From Hymenobacter taeanensis (lineage in GTDB: Bacteria > Bacteroidota > Bacteroidia > Cytophagales > Hymenobacteraceae): a DNA stretch of 64,000 nucleotides. Position 1 is the first letter of the stretch; each line of letters begins with the position of its first letter. Below the pieces are notes generated by a model. The model searched no databases. It was given only the letters and a program-made list of their open reading frames with translations, and was not told the DNA's origin. A program made the translations under genes and the position numbers. Below, one piece after another: positions 1 through 9,445 of this stretch. The stretch spans positions 4,805,001-4,869,000 of the forward strand of contig NZ_CP053538.1 of the NCBI RefSeq assembly GCF_013137895.1. The letters are read 5' to 3'.

Positions 1-631
1 CACGCCACGGAATGTCCACGTTATAGCCTATGGTCACGAGGATATCGCGCTGGTTTTGGCCGCCCCAGGCCAGGGGCCAGGCCGCAATGGCCCGCTCCCG
101 GATAGTCAGGGATGGGTCGGGCACCATGCTTTGCTCCGTTACTTCATAAATTCGGCCCAGGCCGTGGCAGGTGGGGCAAGCGCCTTCCGGTGTGTTGGGC
201 GAAAAGCCCTCGGCGTACACAATCGACTGGCCTACGGGGTAGTCGCCGGCTCGGGAGTAGAGCATGCGCACCAGGTTGGAGAGCGTAGTCACGCTGCCTA
301 CCGAAGAGCGCGTAGTAGGCGTGCCGCGCTGCTGCTGCAAGGCCACGGCCGGCGGCAGGCCTTCAATGGAATCAACTTCCGGCACCGCCATCTGGTGAAA
401 CAGCCGTCGCGCATACGGCGACACCGACTCCAGGTACCGACGCTGAGCCTCGGCGTAGAGCGTGCCGAAAGCCAGGCTGGACTTACCGGAGCCAGATACG
501 CCGGTAAACACCACTAGGGCATCACGCGGGATGTCTACTTCAACGTTTTTAAGATTATGCTCGCGGGCTCCCCGAACGTGCACGAAGCCGGTAAAATCAG
601 TGGCGAAAGTTGAGGCAGACGGTTTTGCCAT
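1..631 (-). CDS. uvrA: UvrA-type excinuclease ATPase, N-terminal part (partial)
   Basis: The first 210 codons of a UvrA-family ABC ATPase are visible on the minus strand; the rest lies beyond base 1. The protein starts MAKPSAS at the ATG ending at 631. It shows the UvrA start motif [11 protein letters not shown], a Walker A box GVSGSGKSS near residue 45, then [18 protein letters not shown], and a zinc-finger half CPTC near residue 170. UvrA recognises damaged DNA for nucleotide excision repair. The stretch [20 protein letters not shown] followed by QQQRG differs from housekeeping UvrA and resembles the UvrA2/DrrC-like subgroup, which is often linked to drug tolerance. The family is certain from what is seen; the subgroup is an inference from memory of these motifs. 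Confidence 0.9.
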   Translation of the reverse strand, partial: MAKPSASTFATDFTGFVHVRGAREHNLKNVEVDIPRDALVVFTGVSGSGKSSLAFGTLYAEAQRRYLESVSPYARRLFHQMAVPEVDSIEGLPPAVALQQQRGTPTTRSSVGSVTTLSNLVRMLYSRAGDYPVGQSIVYAEGFSPNTPEGACPTCHGLGRIYEVTEQSMVPDPSLTIRERAIAAWPLAWGGQNQRDILVTIGYNVDIPWR

Positions 632-767
632 AGAGGGAAGCAGCCAGGAAACAGGAACAGAAGGTGGTTCGCAAGCATACGTATCTGGCGCGGCGGCATC
701 TAACCTTGCTCCGCAAAAGCGCCATTATCTCTTCATTATAAAATCCTTACAATAAGTTAGCCTACGC

Positions 768-1223
768 TTATATCTCCTCCAAACTCAGCCGCACCAAGCT
801 CTCTGAGTTCATACAGTAGCGTAAGCCGCTGGGCTCAGGGCCGTCGGGGAAGACGTGGCCTAGGTGACTGCCGCAGACGTTGCACTGGGCTTCTATGCGC
901 TGCATGTGGTGGCTGTCGTCGAAGGCGTAGCGGATGGCGCTTTTGGTAAGGGGCTGCGTGAAGCTAGGCCACCCCGAGATGGCATGATACTTTGTAGTGG
1001 AATCAAAAAGCTTGCTGCCACACCCCACGCAGGCGTAGATGCCGGGCTCGTAGGAGCGGCAATAGGCATTTCGGTAGGGCGACTCAGTGCCCTTTTGGCG
1101 CATGATATGGAATTGGGCCGGAGTCAGCTGTGCCGCCCACGCCTCCTCTGACTGCTCCATTCGGCGGGGTGGCTCGGGGTTGCTGTACTTGGCAAATTTG
1201 ACGATATCACTCCAACGTAGCAT
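768..1223 (-). CDS. msrB: Peptide-methionine (R)-S-oxide reductase MsrB
   Basis: A 151-residue MsrB that reduces methionine-R-sulfoxide in damaged proteins, normally using thioredoxin as electron donor. The two zinc-binding pairs are present (CVGCGSKLF and CNVCGSHLGHVF), as are the GWPSF substrate motif and the catalytic cysteine in RYCMNS near the C-terminus. Length is normal for a stand-alone MsrB and no signal peptide is seen, so it should be cytoplasmic. The gene stands alone: it is transcribed away from the small hypothetical gene at 1291, with under 70 bases between the two starts. Confidence 0.95.
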   Translation of the reverse strand: MLRWSDIVKFAKYSNPEPPRRMEQSEEAWAAQLTPAQFHIMRQKGTESPYRNAYCRSYEPGIYACVGCGSKLFDSTTKYHAISGWPSFTQPLTKSAIRYAFDDSHHMQRIEAQCNVCGSHLGHVFPDGPEPSGLRYCMNSESLVRLSLEEI

Positions 1224-1290
1224 AGGGTAAAGATGAAACTAGTAACTTTTGGAGCCAACACAACCAGTTGTTCTGCCCTCCGGCCCTTGC

Positions 1291-1683
1291 ATGGAGCACC
1301 TCTACGATACGTCTCCTCTCTCGATCTCCTACGACCCCATGCACAAATGGCTGTACGTGGAGTGGAAAGGCATGCACAACGCTGACTCGGCCAAAACGGG
1401 CGGAGAGCTGGTGTTATCTTACCTGGATGCCCGTCCCTGCAGCAAGATGCTCAACGACAATAGCCTGGTAACCAGTGACTGGGAAGCTGGGGCCCGCTGG
1501 GTAGGTGACCAGTATTACGCCATGCTGGCAGACCGCGGTATGCGCTACGTGGCCTGGGTGTGCCCCCCGCACTGGTCGGCCAGAAAATCCATGGAAACGG
1601 CCATGCATTTCGTAACCAAACCCACCGTCATCCTCTTCGACGACCTGGCCACCGCGTATGCCTGGCTGCAACGGCAGCAATAA
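1291..1683 (+). CDS. Hypothetical protein, possibly STAS/SEC14-like fold
   Basis: A 130-residue protein of unknown function starting MEHLYDTSPLSISYD. An in-frame TTG at 1249 would add 14 residues; the ATG at 1291 is preferred because the conserved-looking part begins there. The alternation of short strands and amphipathic helices (LYVEWKGMHNADSAKTGG, later TVILFDDLATAYAWLQ) resembles small Bacteroidota proteins annotated as STAS/SEC14-like. No catalytic residues stand out, and there is no signal peptide or membrane segment. Codon usage looks like real coding sequence. Only its existence is well supported, not its function. Confidence 0.7.
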   Translation: MEHLYDTSPLSISYDPMHKWLYVEWKGMHNADSAKTGGELVLSYLDARPCSKMLNDNSLVTSDWEAGARWVGDQYYAMLADRGMRYVAWVCPPHWSARKSMETAMHFVTKPTVILFDDLATAYAWLQRQQ

Positions 1684-1720
1684 GCACCAAAGCGTTACCT
1701 ACCACTTGCATTTGCTTAGA

Positions 1721-3049
1721 TCAAGCGTTCTGTAACACTTCCACCAAGGCGTGCTGAATTTCCGCGAACAGTGGGCGGGCCTCCACCTGTGGCTGCACAC
1801 AACGCTGCTGCAAATTGCGCAGGGCCTGAAACGCGGCTGTATCGGGAGCAGCCGGACAGTGCGCCAACAGCTCTTCCAGCAAACAGCCAAACGCCCGCAC
1901 TTCCAGGCGCTGTAGGGCGTAGGCCACTTGCGGCTCGTTTACATCGAAAAAGCAGGCCGCCCCGAAGTCGCCGAGCAGGCTTTCGCCGGCGGTAGTGTTA
2001 AGAATGTTGTGGGCGTACAGGTCGCCGTGCATAATGCCGCGGGTGTGCAGGTGCTGGGCGGCAGCGGCAATGCCCGTGGTAATGCGCAGGGCCGCTTCTG
2101 GCGTGAACGTGGTGCCGGGCGCGTACACATCACGGGTGCAGGATGCCAGGCTGGGCGGCCCGGCCAGGTTGCCAAACGCAGGGTCAATAAGCTCCAGTAC
2201 CAGCCCTTCGGTGTGGGCGGGGTGCTGAGTGATCTTGCCCTCTACGGCTATTAGGTTGGGGTGCGGGCCGGCGCTAATGCACGCTGCCATCTCGCTATGG
2301 GGCAGGCCGTCACTGGTCACGGCTCCCTTGAACAGCTTCACCGCCACATCTTGCACTGCCTCAGCGCGCTGCCAACGGGCTTTATAGATTACCCCCGAGG
2401 CTCCTTCGCCCAGTTGCTGCTGAATTTCGAGCTCCTGCCAGTTGATGAGGCTGATGGGGTGCTGGCCTACGATGGACGTTTCCAGGGGGTCGCAGAAGGG
2501 GTTGCCGGCGTAGGCCAGCCACGAGAGCCGGGGCAGCGTGAGCAACCAACTGGGTAGCTCCGTGAAATCGTTGTCGGCAATGCGGAGCAGCTCCAGGCGC
2601 GTGCAGGCCCGCATGGTTTCGGGCAGGTGCGTGAGGTGGTTGCCGGCCAGCATGAGCTTCTGGAGCTGGGTACACTGGCCTAGCTCCGGGGGCAGGGCGC
2701 GTAGCTCATTATCGGTGAGGATAAGCCAGCGCAGGGCGGGCGTCAGGGCCTCGGCGGGGAGGGTGTGAATCTCGTTAGCCTTGAACCCTACCATGCTCAG
2801 CTGCGGGCACTGGCCTAGCACTGAGGGCACCTCGGTAAACTGGTTATCGGAGCAGAACAGGATGCGCAGCTTGTGCAGTCGGCCCAGATCAGCGGGCAAC
2901 GAGGATAGAGCATTTCCCGAGAGGTTGAGGATTTCCAGGGAGTCGGCGAGGTCGAAAATTTCCTGGGGGAATTCTGTTAGTCCGCATGAAAGATCAAGCC
3001 GCTGGATGCCGGCCAGCTCCCCGGCCCGTAGTTGTTCAAGGGTATGCAT
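1721..3049 (-). CDS. Leucine-rich-repeat protein with C-terminal Ser/Thr/Tyr-type protein kinase domain
   Basis: A 442-residue protein with two parts. Residues about 15-195 hold roughly seven leucine-rich repeats (for example LEILNLSGNALSSLPADLG). Residues about 210-440 form a eukaryotic-like kinase: glycine loop LGEGASGVIYKA, lysine strand VAVKLF, catalytic loop HGDLYAHNIL (HGD in place of HRD) and metal-binding DFGAAC. The key Lys, Asp, Asn and DFG residues are present, so it should be active. No membrane segment or signal peptide is seen. The start at MHTLEQLRAG is preferred over a codon seven residues upstream, which would almost reach the divergent helicase gene. Substrate unknown; LRR-kinase proteins of this layout occur in several bacterial phyla. 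Confidence 0.85.
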   Translation of the reverse strand: MHTLEQLRAGELAGIQRLDLSCGLTEFPQEIFDLADSLEILNLSGNALSSLPADLGRLHKLRILFCSDNQFTEVPSVLGQCPQLSMVGFKANEIHTLPAEALTPALRWLILTDNELRALPPELGQCTQLQKLMLAGNHLTHLPETMRACTRLELLRIADNDFTELPSWLLTLPRLSWLAYAGNPFCDPLETSIVGQHPISLINWQELEIQQQLGEGASGVIYKARWQRAEAVQDVAVKLFKGAVTSDGLPHSEMAACISAGPHPNLIAVEGKITQHPAHTEGLVLELIDPAFGNLAGPPSLASCTRDVYAPGTTFTPEAALRITTGIAAAAQHLHTRGIMHGDLYAHNILNTTAGESLLGDFGAACFFDVNEPQVAYALQRLEVRAFGCLLEELLAHCPAAPDTAAFQALRNLQQRCVQPQVEARPLFAEIQHALVEVLQNA

Positions 3050-3111
3050 GAGGCAAAGGTCGCGAAACATACGTGCTTACGCCTAACTTGCCGTGCCGCC
3101 AGCTCAGTCCC

Positions 3112-6100
3112 ATGCCCAGAAAATCGGAACTCCCGCCGCTCCCGGAGGACGCTCCCTCCTCTCACCAACACGTCTTCGAGTCGGGGGCGTTGGCTGACTT
3201 AACCCGGTTTGAGATTGAGAACCTGTGCCCCACCCTGCCACTACTGGATACGCGGCTGCTGGCGGCGGTGCAGCCTACCACACTGGCGGTAAACCAGGGC
3301 ACGTTTACTGGCCTAGGCCCCGCCGCGGGTGCCGGTCCCGCGCCCACCGTAACCATTGAGCAACTCCCGGGTGGCCTAGCGGTATCCTGCACCTGCCCCA
3401 CCCCCAAGGCCGCGCTGTGTGAGCACCAGGGCCTGGTGCTCCTGAGCCTGCTGCAGCGCAAGGAGCTGCGCGTGTTCTTCGACCCCAAACCGCGCCACGA
3501 GTTGCTGCGCGCCGCAGCCCGCGACTATGGCCTGGAGCAGGCCCAAAACCTTGATACCTATTTCCAGCTGACCTACACCCGGCAGGGCGTGGAGGTTGAG
3601 CCCCGGCAGCCTGAGCTTTACCCCGTCACGGCCACCACCAAGCAGGAACTGATAAGCCAGCTGCTGCCCCCTAAGCGCCTGCCCACCCCGGCCCCCGACA
3701 CCACCCACCGGCTGGTAATATTCAGTCGGCATAAATACTACGGCCACCTCACCATTCAGCTGGCTGAAGCGGCTCTGACCGCCGCCGGCAAAGTTAAGAA
3801 CCCCGTTTCGGTGCTGAACCCGTTGGATAGCATCTGGCAGACGGAGGATGCGCAGGAGCTGAAGTTCTACACTGGCCTGGGCCGCTTCCAGAACAACTAC
3901 GATGACACCCGCTCCGCCGCGGCCATTGCGGCGCTGCGGGCCATTTTGCACAACCCGGCGGGCCTCCCCTTCTTCGCCCACAACCCCACCGTATCCGACA
4001 AGCTTACCGGCCCTTCTCTGGTGCCCCTGCTGCTGCGCACCGCCCGCACCGATTTGCGCCTGACTGTGGAGGAGAAAGGCGAGTTTTTCGAGGTATCAGG
4101 ACGCCTGATGCTTCACGACCAGCCGGTAGACCTGCAGACGGTAACCGTAGCCTTTGAGTACTTTATTGCGGTTGATAAGGCGCTGTATTTGGTGGAAGAC
4201 CTGGAGGTGTGGCGGGTGATTGAGTTTTTTAAGAAGCGCAACAACACCCTGCTTATTCACCAGTCGAAATTCGCGGAGTTCCAGCAGGATGTACTGGCTA
4301 ATCTGGAAGACAAGCTCCACATTGCCTACACCTACGTGCGCCCCGCCACCAAACGCCAGCGCGCCGCCAGCGGCTACGATGAGGAGCCCCAGAAGCTGCT
4401 GTATCTCTCCGACGCCGGGCCCCACGTGGAGGTGCTGCCCGTGATGCGCTACGGCCCCAAGGAGGTGTCGGTACTCTCGCGGCGGCAATTATACTCTCTG
4501 GATGAAGCGGGGCAGCCCTTTATGGTGGAGCGGGATGTGACGGCCGAAACCCGCTTTATTGCAGCCTTGGTTCGGCAGCACCCGCCATTTGAGGAGCAGC
4601 TGCAGCAGGAGTCGTTTTACGTTTCCAAGGCGCTGTTCCTGCGCGAGGAGTGGTTTCCGATGGCGTTTGAGGAGTGGCAGAGCCAGCAGATTACCATTCT
4701 CGGTTTTAATCAGCTCAAGGGCAACACTCTCAACCCCCACCGGGCCAACATCACCGTGCAGGTGACGGCCGAAACCAACTGGTTTGACACCGAGCTAAAA
4801 GTAAAATTTGGCCAGCAGCACGCTACCCTGCGCCACCTCTACCAGGCCGTGCGCAACCGCAGCCACTACGTGCGTCTTGATGATGGCACCCGCGGCTTGC
4901 TGCCCCTGGAATGGGTAGAGAAGTTTGCGCGCTACTTCGCGGCCGGCGAGGTAGTAGAAGAGCGTATTCGCACGCCGCACAGCAACTTCTCGGCCATTGA
5001 GGAGCTCTACAACCCGGAAGAGCTAACGGCCGAAGCTCAGACTCAATTGGCCGCGTTCCAGGCCGCCGCCGCCAACTTCACCGGCATCGCGCCCGTGCCG
5101 GTGCCCCCGGAGCTGCAGGCCACCTTGCGTGAGTACCAGCGCCAGGGGCTCAACTGGCTGAACTTTCTCGACCAGTTCAACTTCGGGGGCTGCCTAGCCG
5201 ATGATATGGGCCTCGGCAAAACCATTCAGGTGCTGGCCTTTTTGCTGCACCAGCAGGCTCTAGGCCACTCCGCTGCCAATTTGGTGGTGGTGCCTACTTC
5301 CCTCGTCTTCAACTGGCAGGCTGAAGCCGCCCGATTTGCCCCCAGCCTGCGTGTGCACACGTTCTATGGCACTGGGCGCCCCCGCGAGCCGCTGAACTTC
5401 GACGGCTACGATATCGTCCTGACGACGTATAACACGCTGGTTTCGGATGTTAAGGCGCTGAAAGGATACCGGTTCAACTACGCGTTTCTGGATGAGGCCC
5501 AGGCTATTAAAAATCCGGAGTCGCAGCGTTACAAGGCGGCTTGTTTGCTGCAGGCCCGCAACCGGGTAGTACTCACGGGTACGCCCGTAGAGAACAATAC
5601 GTTTGATTTATACGGGCTGCTGTCGTTTGCCTGCCCTGGCCTGCTGGGCAGCAAGCAGCAGTTTGCCGGTCACTTCGCCACGCCCATTGATAAGTTTAAG
5701 GAGAGCAAACGGGCGCGGGAGCTGCAGCGCAAAATCAACCCGTTTATGCTGCGCCGCACCAAAGCCCAGGTAGCCGCCGAACTGCCTGATAAAACCGAGA
5801 TGGTACTCTACTGCGAGATGGGCCCGGAGCAGCGCCGTGTGTACGAGGCCTGCAAAGACGACTACCGCGCCCTGCTCCTCGGCCAGCACCCCGACACGCC
5901 CCGCGTACACAGCCTGCACGTGCTGCAGGGCCTCACCAAGCTGCGCCAGATCTGTGACTCGCCCGCCCTGCTCCGCAACGAGGAAGACTACGGGCAGGAC
6001 TCAGCCAAGCTGGCGGTGCTCCTGGATGAAATCCGCAGCAAAGCTTCTCAGCATAAAATTCTCATCTTCTCGCAGTTCGTTTCCATGCTAAACCTGATCA

Positions 6101-6504
6101 GGCGAGAACTGCAGGCCGATGAGATACCCTTCGCCTACCTCACTGGCCAGACCAAGGACCGCGCCGCGGCCGTAGCCCGGTTTCAGGAAGATGACTCGGT
6201 GCGCGTATTCCTGATTTCCCTGAAGGCGGGCGGCGTAGGCCTCAACCTCACCGCCGCCGACTACGTGTATCTGGTAGACCCGTGGTGGAACCCCGCCGTG
6301 GAAAATCAAGCCATTGACCGCAGCCACCGCCTGGGCCAAGACAAGAAAGTGGTAGCCGTGCGCCTCGTATGCCCCGATACCATCGAGGAGAAAATCATGA
6401 AGCTCCAGGAAACCAAGCGAGAACTGGCCTACGACCTTGTCAAGACTGAAGCCGCGCTGCTAAAAGCCCTCACCCAACAGGAGCTGCTGGATCTATTCAG
6501 TTAG
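3112..6504 (+). CDS. SNF2-family helicase with SWIM zinc finger
   Basis: A 1130-residue SNF2/Swi2-type DNA-dependent ATPase. Near residues 92-107 a SWIM-like zinc finger is visible (CTCPTPKAALCEH). A long middle region follows, then the ATPase core: Walker A DDMGLGKT near residue 697, Walker B variant LDEAQA near 793, the LTGTPVENN motif, and the C-terminal helicase half with HKILIFSQF and HRLGQ. Bacterial SNF2 proteins remodel protein-DNA or RNA-polymerase complexes; the exact role here is unknown. A GTG start at 3073 is possible, but MPRKSELPP at 3112 is the better start. It diverges from the LRR kinase gene with a gap of about 60 bases, so the promoters must overlap. Confidence 0.93.
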   Translation: MPRKSELPPLPEDAPSSHQHVFESGALADLTRFEIENLCPTLPLLDTRLLAAVQPTTLAVNQGTFTGLGPAAGAGPAPTVTIEQLPGGLAVSCTCPTPKAALCEHQGLVLLSLLQRKELRVFFDPKPRHELLRAAARDYGLEQAQNLDTYFQLTYTRQGVEVEPRQPELYPVTATTKQELISQLLPPKRLPTPAPDTTHRLVIFSRHKYYGHLTIQLAEAALTAAGKVKNPVSVLNPLDSIWQTEDAQELKFYTGLGRFQNNYDDTRSAAAIAALRAILHNPAGLPFFAHNPTVSDKLTGPSLVPLLLRTARTDLRLTVEEKGEFFEVSGRLMLHDQPVDLQTVTVAFEYFIAVDKALYLVEDLEVWRVIEFFKKRNNTLLIHQSKFAEFQQDVLANLEDKLHIAYTYVRPATKRQRAASGYDEEPQKLLYLSDAGPHVEVLPVMRYGPKEVSVLSRRQLYSLDEAGQPFMVERDVTAETRFIAALVRQHPPFEEQLQQESFYVSKALFLREEWFPMAFEEWQSQQITILGFNQLKGNTLNPHRANITVQVTAETNWFDTELKVKFGQQHATLRHLYQAVRNRSHYVRLDDGTRGLLPLEWVEKFARYFAAGEVVEERIRTPHSNFSAIEELYNPEELTAEAQTQLAAFQAAAANFTGIAPVPVPPELQATLREYQRQGLNWLNFLDQFNFGGCLADDMGLGKTIQVLAFLLHQQALGHSAANLVVVPTSLVFNWQAEAARFAPSLRVHTFYGTGRPREPLNFDGYDIVLTTYNTLVSDVKALKGYRFNYAFLDEAQAIKNPESQRYKAACLLQARNRVVLTGTPVENNTFDLYGLLSFACPGLLGSKQQFAGHFATPIDKFKESKRARELQRKINPFMLRRTKAQVAAELPDKTEMVLYCEMGPEQRRVYEACKDDYRALLLGQHPDTPRVHSLHVLQGLTKLRQICDSPALLRNEEDYGQDSAKLAVLLDEIRSKASQHKILIFSQFVSMLNLIRRELQADEIPFAYLTGQTKDRAAAVARFQEDDSVRVFLISLKAGGVGLNLTAADYVYLVDPWWNPAVENQAIDRSHRLGQDKKVVAVRLVCPDTIEEKIMKLQETKRELAYDLVKTEAALLKALTQQELLDLFS

Positions 6505-6535
6505 TCCTCACAGGGGTGGCCTATCATAGTAGCAC

Positions 6536-6632
6536 GTCATCCTGAGTGCAGCGAAGGATCTTTTCACATCAGCATGAGGCGCTAGGCCTGTCGTTACTGC
6601 GTGAGAGGATTCTTTGCTGCACTCAGGATGAC
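6536..6632. repeat. Palindromic dispersed repeat (GTCATCCTGAGTGCAGCGAAGG type)
   Basis: Two inverted arms of about 27 bases, at 6536-6562 and 6606-6632, match with a few mismatches and enclose about 43 bases. The arm sequence belongs to the REP-like palindromes found scattered between genes in many bacterial genomes. It lies between the convergent helicase and selO genes and could fold as a large hairpin and serve as a transcription end. Confidence 0.75.
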
Positions 6633-6666
6633 ATATGAATTACAGGTCTCCCTTACCCAGAGAGGT

Positions 6667-8280
6667 CTACGAGCTGCACGACAGTGTGGCGCTGCCGGGC
6701 TTCTCGCGGGCCCAATCGGGACGTTTGGCGGCTAGCTCCTCGTGTTCAGGCTGCTCATCGAAGGGCGTTTTGAGCACCTGCATCAGGCGGTTCAGCAACG
6801 ACAGGTCACCCGTTTCAGCAGCTTCAATGGCCTGTTGCGCGAGGTAGTTGCGCAGCACGTACTTGGGGTTGGCGCGCAGCATACTCTCCTTGATTGCCTT
6901 CGGGCTGGCGCTTTCCTGGCGCAGGCGCTGTAGGTAACGCTTCAGCCACTGCATGAGCTCTGCCTCTTCTGCTGGCGCCATGGAGTAAGCAGCCAGTTGC
7001 AGGAATTCACGCAATTTGGCTTCTTCGTTGTTAGGGTTGGTGAGTAGCTCCGGGCCAGTGTGTGAGAGACGACGGAAGAAGATAGTCATATCGATTTCCG
7101 ACTCTGCCAACGCTGGTTCCAGGGCTTCAATTAGCGCTTTGTCTTCTTCTGGGTTCTGAGAAGTTAGGCCAAGCTTGGCCAGCATTATGCTATGGCGGGT
7201 GCCTTCCAGTGTCTTGATGTACACGTCAAGCGCGGGGTTGAGCAACTGCACATCCTCCACAAGCGGGGAAATAGCCTGACCGAGCTGCATCAGGTTCCAG
7301 AGGGCCACGCGCGGCTGTTGCCCAAAGGCGTAGCGCCGCCCGCCAAAGTCGGTAGTGTTGGGCGTCCAGTCGAGGTCGTACGGCTCCAGCCAGCCGTAAG
7401 GGCCATAGTCAATGGTCAGGCCGAGAATCGACATGTTATCGGTGTTCATCACGCCGTGCACAAACCCTACTGACTGCCAGTGCGCAATCATCACGGCTGT
7501 GCGGCGACAGATTTCCTCAAACCAGCGCACGTACACGGCTGGGGAGGGCTCACCTAGCTCGGGGTACTGGTGGCGGATGACGTAGTCGGCCAGGGCGCGC
7601 AGGTTATCCATTTCGCCGGTAGCCAGCAGAATCTGGAAATTGCCGAACCGCACGAACGTAGGCGCTACCCGGGCCACAATAGCTCCCGGCTCGGGCCGGG
7701 CGTTGCCATCGTAGAACATGTCGCGCACCACCTGGTCGCCGGTGGCTACGAGGCTCAGCGCGCGGGTTGTAGGTACGCCCAAATGATACATGGCCTCGCT
7801 GCAAAGAAACTCGCGGATAGAAGAACGCAGCACCGCCCGCCCATCAGCGCGGCGCGAGTACGGCGTGGGGCCGGCTCCCTTGAGTTGAACTTCCCACACG
7901 CTGCCATCAACGGCTGTAAGCTCACCCAGCGACATGGCCCGGCCGTCGCCGAGCTGCCCGGCCCAATTTCCGAACTGATGGCCACCGTAGCGGGCCGCAA
8001 AGGGCTTCATGCTTTCCGCCACCCGGTTGCCGGCTAACATCTCCACTGCTGGCCCCTGCTCCGGCGGCCGCACCAAACCCAGGTACTGGCCTAGCTCCTC
8101 TGACCATGCCAGCAACTTGGGGGCGTTGACCGCGGTAGGCGTAACCCGCGAGAAGTGGTAGCCCGGCACCTGGCGCGGGTTCTTATTCATAGAAGCTTCG
8201 CCCTTCAGCTCGTCTACGAAGGAGTTCTGAAAAACAGCTTCTTCCAGGGGCTTAGCCTGGGTTTCAGTTTGTATCGACAT
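6667..8280 (-). CDS. selO: Protein adenylyltransferase SelO (YdiU family)
   Basis: A 537-residue SelO/YdiU pseudokinase-fold enzyme that transfers AMP from ATP to Ser, Thr or Tyr of target proteins; in E. coli it is tied to oxidative stress. Recognised from GAGPTPYSRRADGRAVLRSS, the VHGVMNTDNMS active-site loop and IDYGPYGWLEPYD. The last residues are LSCSS: the cysteine third from the end sits where animal SelO carries selenocysteine. The start at MSIQTETQ is the first ATG; a second in-frame Met 30 residues later (MNKNPRQVPG) begins the conserved part and could also be used. It stands alone between the palindromic repeat and the ThuA-like gene. Confidence 0.95.
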   Translation of the reverse strand: MSIQTETQAKPLEEAVFQNSFVDELKGEASMNKNPRQVPGYHFSRVTPTAVNAPKLLAWSEELGQYLGLVRPPEQGPAVEMLAGNRVAESMKPFAARYGGHQFGNWAGQLGDGRAMSLGELTAVDGSVWEVQLKGAGPTPYSRRADGRAVLRSSIREFLCSEAMYHLGVPTTRALSLVATGDQVVRDMFYDGNARPEPGAIVARVAPTFVRFGNFQILLATGEMDNLRALADYVIRHQYPELGEPSPAVYVRWFEEICRRTAVMIAHWQSVGFVHGVMNTDNMSILGLTIDYGPYGWLEPYDLDWTPNTTDFGGRRYAFGQQPRVALWNLMQLGQAISPLVEDVQLLNPALDVYIKTLEGTRHSIMLAKLGLTSQNPEEDKALIEALEPALAESEIDMTIFFRRLSHTGPELLTNPNNEEAKLREFLQLAAYSMAPAEEAELMQWLKRYLQRLRQESASPKAIKESMLRANPKYVLRNYLAQQAIEAAETGDLSLLNRLMQVLKTPFDEQPEHEELAAKRPDWAREKPGSATLSCSS

Positions 8281-8453
8281 AGAGAAAAGTTATGGGTTAA
8301 GAGCGATACCTGCTCGGCCGCCTGAGCGATTTAACAGCACTTCTAGGCCACTGTTTTAACTACCTCTGCTCTAGCTGTTGTAGCTAAAACTGCAAGCAAC
8401 ACTCATCCCTATTTACGGCGCGCCCCCCTGCGGGATGTACTGATTCACCTGGT

Positions 8454-9305
8454 TTAGTCGCGCGCAGAGCTATGTTTCTTTCTGCTCCCCAGCCACAACA
8501 ACCCATTTACAATAAACTGGTTCTGTAGTTTGTTCTGGAAGGTGAACGAAAGCTCTTTGTTAGTGCCGTGCTCGTAGTCGATGTCGTTGTGACCCATGTT
8601 TACATAGATCATCCGAAAGTTCTTGTTCGTCCAGGCCACTGGGTAATAGCCGCTGTGCCAGATTTCGTGGGGCTTGGGGCCCGTACCAAGCGGAAAGCTT
8701 TTTGGGTCAATGGCGAGCAGAATATCAATGGCGGGGTTAGCGCGCAAGTCGTTGCTCCACTTATACCACTCGTTGGGCGCAGAAGTGAAGGTTGAAGGCA
8801 GATGCTGGGTAGCAGGATGCCGCCGGTCTTCTACTCGCAACACCGCTGCCGTGGGCCGCCAGGTATTGCCCACGTAAGAGCCGGCCCCAAGAAAGGTATT
8901 ATGGTACCAGTCCCAGTTCTGCGGATAACCGGACGGCGTAAGGGCAAACCCAGCGAAGTGGAACCCCATCCAGGCACCGCCGTGCTCCATATACTGCTGA
9001 AAAGCCCCCCGTTGGGCCGGGTCATCGGGGCGCGTATCCAGAAAAAGCACCACTTGGTAATTGGCTAAAAAAGCCGCATTCAGGTTGTTCCAGTTAGAGG
9101 TAGTGTCGTAGGCGAAGTGATGCTGTTTGGCCACCGTTGGAAACCAGGTGTTAGCCTCGTGCACGTAGCTGATGTGCGCTTGGTCATGTTTAGCCGTGTA
9201 AAAGGCAATAACCCGGAAGGACGGCTTCTTTTGCGCAAGCCCGCTGATAACGGTACTGAGCAGCAGAAGTATTGCTAGGAGAATTCTACCACAAGGTGCT
9301 TTCAT
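8454..9305 (-). CDS. Secreted ThuA-domain protein
   Basis: A 283-residue protein with an N-terminal signal peptide (hydrophobic residues 8-24, cleavage likely after GLAQ). The rest is one ThuA-like domain, a class-I-glutamine-amidotransferase-like fold used in trehalose and other sugar metabolism, often on the cell surface in Bacteroidota. Typical elements are RVIAFYTAKHDQAH, VVLFLDTRPDD, the GGAWMGFHFAG strand-loop and MIYVNMGHND. A partner enzyme is not next to it; the neighbours are selO and an rtcB remnant. The biochemical activity of ThuA domains is poorly defined, so substrate is not assigned. Confidence 0.88.
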   Translation of the reverse strand: MKAPCGRILLAILLLLSTVISGLAQKKPSFRVIAFYTAKHDQAHISYVHEANTWFPTVAKQHHFAYDTTSNWNNLNAAFLANYQVVLFLDTRPDDPAQRGAFQQYMEHGGAWMGFHFAGFALTPSGYPQNWDWYHNTFLGAGSYVGNTWRPTAAVLRVEDRRHPATQHLPSTFTSAPNEWYKWSNDLRANPAIDILLAIDPKSFPLGTGPKPHEIWHSGYYPVAWTNKNFRMIYVNMGHNDIDYEHGTNKELSFTFQNKLQNQFIVNGLLWLGSRKKHSSARD

Positions 9306-9445
9306 AGTGTGTTGAGTTAGAGAGAACCATTCCGGATATCTACAAGCGCTAATTCGCGGCCAAGCTACAGAACCGACTTCTATTCATTCGTTGAGTTGCT
9401 ACTCAATCACACTTGACAGACAGGCCCACAACGTAATAAGGCGAT

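Noticed and set aside
462..755. A plus-strand frame across the uvrA start region
   Set aside because: Mostly antisense to the UvrA N-terminus; no independent support.
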